64,000 nt of DNA, taken from Lingula anatina. Its lineage: Eukaryota; Brachiopoda; Lingulata; Lingulida; Lingulidae. Shown in pieces: positions 27,726 through 36,900 of this stretch. The position numbers and the translations under genes are program-made. Under the pieces are notes generated by a model. That model worked only from the letters and a program-made list of their open reading frames with translations. It was not told where the DNA came from and did not search any database. Where the stretch lies: the NCBI RefSeq assembly GCF_001039355.2, contig NW_019775751.1, forward strand, positions 128,292 through 192,291, in the 5' to 3' direction. Each line of letters opens with the position of its first letter. The stretch's first letter is position 1.

Positions 27726-30700
27726 CTTTGAAACAGCAAGAATAACCCAAGTATTATTTCTAATTGTATTGAGGACCATTGTATATAATATTAACATAAA
27801 ACTAATAGTTCAGAATGATCTTGAAATTACCAATAGGAGTCGATGCCAGATAACACTGTAAAATATACAATAAATTCAAAGCTTCAAAATGATAATTTTA
27901 TAATTTTAATTAATTTTATTACTTAGTAATAATACCAGTAGTGATATGGATATTGAAATGTCCATTTAGTCTTTCATCCATGAAATGTTTAGGAGACTTA
28001 ACACATGAATATTAGAAACAAACAAACAAAAAAAAGAATATCTTGAGACAAACAGCAGTGTACATGATCTTCGTGTCCTTAAATAGAAGTTCCATGCCCA
28101 CCAGGTCAATAGTCAGGGACTGATTGATGGACTTTTGAGCCTGCAAAATGGCAGAATTCACATTGCTAACATTTCCAGATATTAAGGGCCCCCAAATCGC
28201 AAATCGGCCTGAAATTACTGGCATGGAATTCCAACTAAGATGGGGCAATGAATGGTATGAAATGATTTATGCCAGTCGAGGCTGAGCTAGTTTGGCAAAT
28301 TTTTCTCGCGTCCTCTGCGAAAGGGCTGGTCTGGAAGAGTGAAGAGCAGACAGCTGTTTGAACTGGTGTCTTTTTTTTGTGAGTCTACAGGAAGGATGTT
28401 TTTGAATTATTCAGTGGTTGTTGTGGTCTTAGGAGCTGCTATTTTAGGGGTTGTTGATGGTTCAAAATTTGATAACATTGTTGATGTTAATTTTGTCAAA
28501 GGTGAGGCTGAAATCCAGGCCCTGCTGCAATTTTTCTTGCTAGGTTTTTATTATAACTAAGAGAAAGGGCGTGGCTTTTTGCGAATAGATTTTCTGGTTA
28601 TAGGTTGTTATTCGAATAGCTAGTGGCATGTGCACCACAGCTTGGGTTGTCTACACCCTGGGAAATCGTTATGAACTGATCTTTTATGGAAATTAATTGT
28701 AATGATGGAACAATTTTATCTTGTATAGCTATTAAATATATTTTATACAACACGTTGGTGATCAAACCATGCAATGCTCTAATTTTCCATTATGTAAACT
28801 TGTATATATTTTTATATTTCAGCAAATGGAAATACCATCGCAATTGATATCCCATCTGTAACGACATCCCCAGGAGAGAATGTTCAACTGAAGTGTACTT
28901 TCGATGGCACCTGGGGGATTGGATTCAACATGCAGTGGCTAAAGGATGGAAACGCTATTGCAGCACCATCATCCGTTAATGTTAACCAGGACTTTGTTGG
29001 TCGCTTTAGTCTTGATTTGTCTCCTCCTGTGTATACATTACAAATTACTGGTGAGTGTTTATGTTTTTTGTTAGTTTTAAAGTAGTGTATGAAATGGAAT
29101 GAAGGCTTCCATTGAGCGTAAAATCTTTATTTTGCAAAATTACTTATTTTACTGGAATTTTACACAAATTTTTTTAATTGTGAATAATAATAAATTAATA
29201 ATAATAAATTTATTTTAGGTCTAAAATCCATTTAAAATGTTCAGTAGACTTTACATAAAATATCATAAATAATACTACATAAAATATCATAAATAAAATC
29301 TAGGTAAAACAACCATTATTCCATACAATTAAATGCAATTAATACAAGATTTATAAAACCAATTAAGAGTTAATCAAAATATTTCCTAAAAAGGTATGTT
29401 TTGAGTTCTTTTTTAAAATGTTTGGTAGACTGAATTGCTCGGATTTCCAGCGGTAATAGATTCCATTCCTTTAGACCTGCAGCTTTAAAAGATATATTGC
29501 TGTAGGTTTTTAATTGCATTTTTACTGGGTTGAGTAGCAATTGGTCTACAGACAGCAGATTTCGCATTGGTACATAGTGACTGACTAATTCATTGATGTA
29601 GATTGGTGCCAATCCATAAAAAGCATCGTGAGTAAAAACTAAAAATTTGAATAAAATTCTGGCTTGTAGAGGTAGCCAGTGTAAACTTATTAAAACTGGG
29701 GAGATGTGTATACTTGTGTATGTCCTAGTTAATAATCTGGCCGAAATATTTTGAATGCGCTGCAGTCTAGCAATTTGTTTCTTTGGACAACCGTATAAAA
29801 TGGAGTTGCAGTAATCTAATCGTGATGTAACTAAACAGGAACAAATCATAAAAAAAAAATTGCTGGCAATTTTTTAAAAAATCATAAACCCATTTTTTTT
29901 TCTTAAGTTTGTAGTTTTTGAGTTACTCTGGCAATAAAGACTAGTAAATTCCACTTGTGATGGTAAAAGTTTGTGTTTTGGTTTATAAGACCTAAGGATT
30001 TTCAACAATGAGTGTCCAACTGTGGATGTTGTATGCATAAATATCCATTATATTATGCCATGTTTTTTAAAACATGCCATTAAATTGTGCCATTTTTGTT
30101 AAAAATATTTCATTGAATTGTGCCATGGTTTTTTCTTTATTTTTACCAGGAATTGAAATAGGTGATGCAGGTAACTATGAGTGTGCATTCACCATCAGTG
30201 GTACAGTTCAGCAGACTCTCTCCTCTGTAGTCACTGTCATAGGTAAGAGTAATATTAGTCTATTTTTTTCTAGACTTTGATTGACAACCCGATGTTGACA
30301 GATTTTTTGTTTATAACCTTAACTTGTAAAAACAGTTTTTTAAAAGCTAAATTGATGCCAGGTAAAAATATGTAATTTAGTTCTTCAGGGCTCTGGCGTA
30401 TATATCTTTACGCTTGAAATAGGTCACAATGAGTGGAGGGTCAACCTCCAGCCCCATCTCCCCTCTCTGCTTCCTCCCCTTCATTGAACCCTGAATACCT
30501 ACACCTTAATTGTTCAAAAAGAAAATGTATTTGTGTTCTCTGTCTTACCAGCTGCTCCGACAGACGTATTCCTTTACCATGGCAATATGAGCAACAAGAT
30601 TTCAGGGGGCCCAAACTACATGTTTGAGGATCGTGTCGAGTCGGTTGTGGGATGTGCAGCTTTAGGCGGTCAGCCGGCTCCAGTGCTTGAGTAAGTGACA

Positions 30701-31230
30701 AACACATTGGGGTGATTTATCACTTATAACTTATTAAAGAGAAAGAAATTCCTCAAAACTAATTTCATTAGGTTTAGAATATCAAAAGATTCCTCTAGAT
30801 TTAAAAAAAGTTAAGTTTCACCAACCTTGAATGACTATTTGAAAAAGCGATATTTACATTTTATTGCTAGTTTTAACAAGTTTAAGGTTAAAAGACTAAG
30901 ATTTACTAGTATGATTGAATATGTTTTGCTTATAACCTTTAATTATTTGTTTTTCCCCTCTCAAAAACTCAGGGTCAGTATTGGGGACTCTGTCCAAACA
31001 GATTTCAATTCGGTTACCCTGGATCCCACTACTGACGCCGCAATCCAGAACGACAAGTTTGCACTGGGTGTGCAGGATGCCAACAAGAAGATAAAATGTA
31101 CCTGGAAGACCCCAGATGCTACCAACCCAAGAGACCAAGGTTCTGTAGAAGTGACCCTCACCATTGGTTGTAAGTAGACTCTGCTAGGATTGTTCACCAT
31201 TAGTTGTGATTGGTCCACTGTTGGTTCGTC

Positions 31231-31269
<39 letters not shown>

Positions 31270-33906
31270 GATGATGATGCTCTCTATACATGAGATAATT
31301 CACTGTCCTTCCAAGTGTTACTTGGGATGAGATTTTTCTGACTTTTAGGTAGATTTCCAACCTTTTGGGAGTCAAAAGTATCATAAGCCTAGGCTGCCAT
31401 CTAAACCCAACACCATATTATTCGATTTTTCACTTAATGCCAAACTCATCTCTGTAAATCACATGAGGGTGGCAGTGTATTATACACCATATGTACTGAG
31501 AGAAAGTACTCCGTTTTACTGAAAAACAGCCCTAGAACCAAATAAAGTGTATGTTGCAACTATCGCATAACACTTCTAAGTGTGTATTTTTTCATCTAGG
31601 ACAGTTTTTATTGCTCGTCTTATTTTCCGAGTGCTGTAAAGTTTTACAGAGAGTCATTTCTGTTACAGAGAGTCAGCCCTTTATTAGATCCGTACAGGTT
31701 AGGGCTAGGATGACAAAAGTAGGTCAAAATCTAGATAGGGCTCACCTTTACAAATCGAGGGGAAGCTGTGTTACAAAGTAACAAATGTGTTAAGGGAAGT
31801 AACAAATTATTATTTTGTTGTCCTGAGATCTGGCTAAAATTATTGTCATAATGATAACATTATTTCAGATAAACCAATTATCCAATGTGAGAATAACCGT
31901 GTCGCCTACAAGGGGGACGCTGTCTACCTGATATGTACCGTGTACGCCATGCCAGAGGCATCCAACTTTTGGTGGGAGTATCCTGGATCAAACGCAACCC
32001 ACCGTATCAATGGTTCTGCTACTTCACCTCAAGATAGCCGAATTGTGTCAACAATGGAGGTTAGTCATACATATATTCTGGGACATCAACCAAAAAAAAA
32101 AACTTTTCTATAAAGATATAATTTATGGCACCTGTGGGCATGTTAGTGATAATATCATATTTAAATTAATAAGATACAAAACTTCAAGATACAGCTATTT
32201 GAATATTTAACAATTCAGAAATTACACTTTTGAAATTAATACGTGCCTGTGACTCAAAATGTTGAATGGCTTGTAAGAGAAAGAATTATTGTTAGTATTC
32301 ATATGCTGGGTGTAGTTAGTTAGTTAATTTATTCATTATGTATTTTATAACAACTTAAGCATAAAGTGAGGCTATTTAAAACCAAGTAATAACATTTATG
32401 TTAAAAAATTAATTTTGTGAACAATTTTTTTTTGAGGGTCATATATATGCAAATAATAGATTGCTTGCCGTATCTTTGCGCCATTGGGCATGTGATATAT
32501 TTGTTATTATTATTATTATTATTATTACTATTCCTTTTAGGATTTGACGGGCAAAAATGTGGGCAAGAAAATCACCCTAACCATCAGTTCTGTTTCCAAG
32601 GATGATGCAGTTGAATACACCTTGTATGCCATGAACTCTCATGGACACAGTCAAAAGGCTGTGGCGGTGACATTTGCTGGGGGTNTTTTTCAATTCAAAT
32701 ATCCATTATATTATGCCATGTTTTTTAAAACATGCCATTAAATTGTGCCATTTTTGTTAAAAATATTTCATGAAATTGTGCCATGGTTTTTTCTTTATTT
32801 TTACCAGGAATTGAAATAGGTGATGCAGGCAACTATGAGTGTGCATTCACCATCAGTGGTACAGTGCAGCAGACTCTCTCCTCTGTAGTCACTGTCATAG
32901 GTAAGAGTAATATTAGTCTATTTTTTTCTAGACTTTGATTGACAACCCTATGTTGACAGATTTTTTGTTTATAACCTTAACTTGTAAAAACAGTTTTTTA
33001 AAAGCTAAATTGATGCCAGATAAAAATATGTAATTTAGTTCTGCAGGGCTCTGGCGTATATATCTTTACACTTGAAATAGGTCACAATCAGTGCAGGGTC
33101 AACCCCCAGCCCCATCTCCCTTCTCTGCTTCCTCCCCTTCATTGAACCCTGAATACCTACACGTTAATTGTTCAAAAAGAAAATATATTTGTGTTCTCTG
33201 TCTTCCCAGCTTCTCCGACAGACGTATTCCTTTACCATGGCAATATGAGCAACAAGATTTCAGGGGGCCAAAACTACATGTTTGAGGATCGTGTGGAGTC
33301 TGTTGTGGGATGTGCAGCTTTAGGCGGTCAGCCGGCTCCAGTACTTGAGTAAGTGACAAACACATTGGGGTGATTTATCACTTATAACTTATTAAAGCGA
33401 ATGAAATTTCTCAAAACTAATTTCATTAGGTTTAGAATATCAAAAGATTCCTCTAGATTTAAAAAAAAGTTAAGTTTCACCAACCTTGAATGACTATTTG
33501 AAAAAGCGATATTTACATTTTATTGCTAGTTTTAAAAAGTTTAAGGTTAAAAGACTTAAGATTTAATAGTATGATGGAAGACTTTTTGCTTATAACCTTT
33601 AATCATTTGTTTTTCCCCTCTCAAAAACTCAGGGTCAGTATTGGGGACTCTGTCCAAACAGATTTCAATTCCGTTACCCTGGATCCCATTACTGACGCCG
33701 CAATCCAGAACGACAAGTTTGCACTGGGTGTGCAGGATGCCAACAAGAAGATAAAATGTACCTGGAAGACTCCAGATGCTACCAACCCAAGAGATCAAGG
33801 TTCTGTAGAAGTGACCCTCACCATTGGTTGTAAGTAGACTCTGCTGGGATTGTTCACCATTAGTTGTGATTGGTCCACAGTCGGTTCATCTCTTTCTCTT
33901 TTTTTT

Positions 33907-33938
<32 letters not shown>

Positions 33939-33948
33939 TATGCGTGCA

Positions 33949-33996
<48 letters not shown>

Positions 33997-36900
33997 ATGC
34001 TCTCTATACATGAGATAATTCACTGTCCTTCCAAGTGTTACTTAGGATGAGATTTTTCTGACTTTTAGGTAGATTTACAACCTTTTGGGAGTCAGAAGTA
34101 TCATTAGCCTAGGCTGCCATCTAAACCCAACACCATATTATTCGATTTTTCACTTAATGCCAAACTCATCTCTGTAAATCACATGAGGGTGGCAGTGTAT
34201 TATACACCATATGTACTGAGAGAAAGTACTCCGTTTTACTGAAAAACAGCCCTAGAACCAAATAAAGTGTATGTTGCAACTATCGCATAACACTTCTAAG
34301 TGTGTATTTTTTCATCTAGGACAGTTTTTATTGCTTGTCCTATTTTCCGAGTGCTGTAAAGTTTTACAGAGAGTCATTTCTGTTACAGAGAGTCAGCCCT
34401 TTATTAGATCCGTACAGGTTAGGGCTAGGATGACAAAAGTAGGTCAAAATCTAGATAGGGCTTACCTTTACAAATCGAGGGGAAGCTGTGTTACAAAGTA
34501 ACAAATGTGTTAAGGGAAGTAACAAATTATTATTTTGTTGTCCTGAGATCTGGCTAAAATTATTGTCATAATGATAACATTATTTCAGATAAACCAATTA
34601 TCCAATGTGAGAATAACCGTGTCGCCTACAAGGGGGACGCTGTCTATCTGATCTGTACCGTGTACGCCATGCCAGAGGCATCCAACTTTTGGTGGGAGTA
34701 TCCTGGATCAAACGCAACCCACCGTATCAATGGTTCTGCTACTTCACCTCAAGATAGCCGAATTGTGTCAACAATGGAGGTTAGTCATACATATATTCTG
34801 GGACATCAACCAAAAAAAAAAAACGTTTCTATAAAGATATAATTTATGGCACCTGTGGGCATGTTAGTGATAATATCATATTTAAATTAATAAGATACAA
34901 AACTTCAAGATACAGCTATTTAAATATTTAACAATTCAGAAATTACACTTTTGAAATTAATACGTGCCTGTGAATCAAAATGTTGAATGGCTTGTAAGAG
35001 AAATAATTATTGTTAGTATTCATATGCTGGGTGTAGTTAGTTAGTAAATTTATTCATTATGTATTTTATAACAACTTAAGCATAAAGTGAGGCTATTTAA
35101 AACCAAGTAATAACATTTATGTTAAAAAATTAATTTTGTGCACAATTTTATTTTGAGGGTCACATATATGCAAATAATAGATTGCTTGCCGTATCTTTGC
35201 GCCATTGGGCATGTGATATATTTGTTATTATTATTATTATTACTATTCCTTTTAGGATTTGACGGGCAAAAATGTGGGCAAGAAAATCACCCTAACCATC
35301 AGTTCTGTTTCCAAGGATGATGCAGTTGAATACACTTTGTATGCCATGAACTCTCATGGACACAGTCAAAAGGCTGTGGCGGTGACATTTGCTGGGGGTG
35401 AGTAGAGTGCAGAGTACTCACTTTTTATTAATACAGACACAGGGTGAATGTTTAATTGAAGTGGATTGGTTTGAATGGAATGGAAGTAGGCCTCATTTCA
35501 TGTAAAACCAGTCCTTCCCCCCCCCCTTTTTCTTTGATATGTTACAATATTTTGATTTCCTAATCCATTTCTTTGTAAAACAAATTTTATTGTACTGTCA
35601 GTTTCACAAAATATTATCATTCTTGAAATGGGTCAATAAATTTAATTTCTAAGTGACAGTAATTATTCCATTACTAGAACACTTGAAATTGTTGACTAAA
35701 CATATCCCCCGTCCATGTTCATTCTTGTACTTAGATCATTTTATTGACTTACTGGCCTTCAAAACCCTAAATATTGTTTTGAGGCCACTTCAGTCTTTTG
35801 TGTTTGCCACAGGTCTCATTATTCCTCCCCAATGAAGTTCTCTCTCTCTCACTCTCTCTCTCTCTCTCTCTCTCAAAAAAGCTACACTGCCAGAAATGGA
35901 AATGATTCATTTTGGTTAAAGGTGATCACTTTATCCAAGGGACACTTATTTTTTTTATTCATTCTTAAAGAAGTTGTGATCTTTTGCCTGAAAATGTATG
36001 AATATTTTATACCTAGTGCTTAAGAATGGCAAAAGTCTTAGAATATGACTTTAGGTCTCAATTTACCTCTTTACCTCTTTAGATTCATCATGTTTAGATT
36101 ACCTCAGTGTGTTTGATTCCACATCCCATACTAAAGGAAAGCTTGTACCAGATTTAAACTGCATCCTCCATCACGCAACACTTTCTCTTTTAAACATTAA
36201 AATCTTTCTTTTCTTTAGTCACGTCAATTTCCCCCTCAGATACTATCAGTGATTTCGTAAGTCCTTTATCAATGACCACGCAGAGGGAAGGTTAGTGCCA
36301 TTGAGAAACGCATTATTGTAACAACCAGAATGTGTTAGGTGTGCCTCTCTGCTTTTTGCTGCTGCTGAATCCTTGAGATGTGTTTTTTTTATTAAAGGTA
36401 TTCTATCTGGAATTTTCCTGCCAGGTCAGATCAAACCATGAAAAATATGACTTTTTCCAACTCAAAAAGTATTGTTTTACTCCTCCCTGCATTTGGATGT
36501 GATGTTTTATAACATTTCTAATGAAATGATTTAGTTCTAAAAGGCTGGTCAGTTGTTTCGACTGTTTTGTCTCCCTGGTGTATTTGAGAAGGAAATATCA
36601 GCAGGGGTTGTATCATTTTTAAAATGTCTGAATTAGGGCAGATAATTAGCTTTGCAGCATACATGTAGACATAGTGAACATGAATGATTCTAGAGCATTT
36701 CAAACACGGATAGTATACCTATAATTAATCTTTTTTTCTTCCACTGGTTCTAAATTAACAATAGATGCCAAGTACAAGATGTAATGGCCACAAACTTTAT
36801 TAGCTTTCCCATCTTCTGTTCTGTTGCTGGCTTTTTACCACCTAAGTTCACAGTCCTCTATGTGGATTGATTATATTTAGAGGCCTGACCCAGCATTCTG

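Larger units (their letters stand above)
1576..28395 (+). other. Long first intron of Ig gene; no convincing coding exons
   Basis: About 27 kb of AT-rich sequence between the two signal-peptide exons. Translated frames are short and lack recognisable domains. It contains the repeats listed separately, poly-G runs (near 3126-3140, 5797-5814, 9839-9854, 21188-21200), poly-A/T runs, one large N gap and two CpG-richer islands near 21987-22230 and 26040-26450. An independent gene or noncoding RNA inside it cannot be excluded. Confidence 0.6.
30038..32684 (+). repeat. Tandem duplication, copy A (exons 3-7)
   Basis: This segment recurs at 32696-35399 with introns and exons collinear. Exon lengths 93, 139, 197, 191 and 142 nt are identical in both. 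By eye there are 14 differences in 762 coding bases, 3 of them amino-acid changing. Copy A stops exactly at the exon 7 donor GT, followed by a single N. Confidence 0.95.
32696..35399 (+). repeat. Tandem duplication, copy B (exons 3-7)
   Basis: Collinear with 30038-32684 including introns. Differences are single substitutions plus microsatellite length changes. Only this copy continues into unique sequence leading to exons 8 and 9; only copy A is preceded by exons 1-2. Confidence 0.95.

Noticed and set aside
30433-31218. Minus-strand and alternate-frame ORFs over the Ig exons
   Set aside because: They are shadows of Ig exons 4-5; only the plus-strand frame has matching splice phases and Ig motifs.
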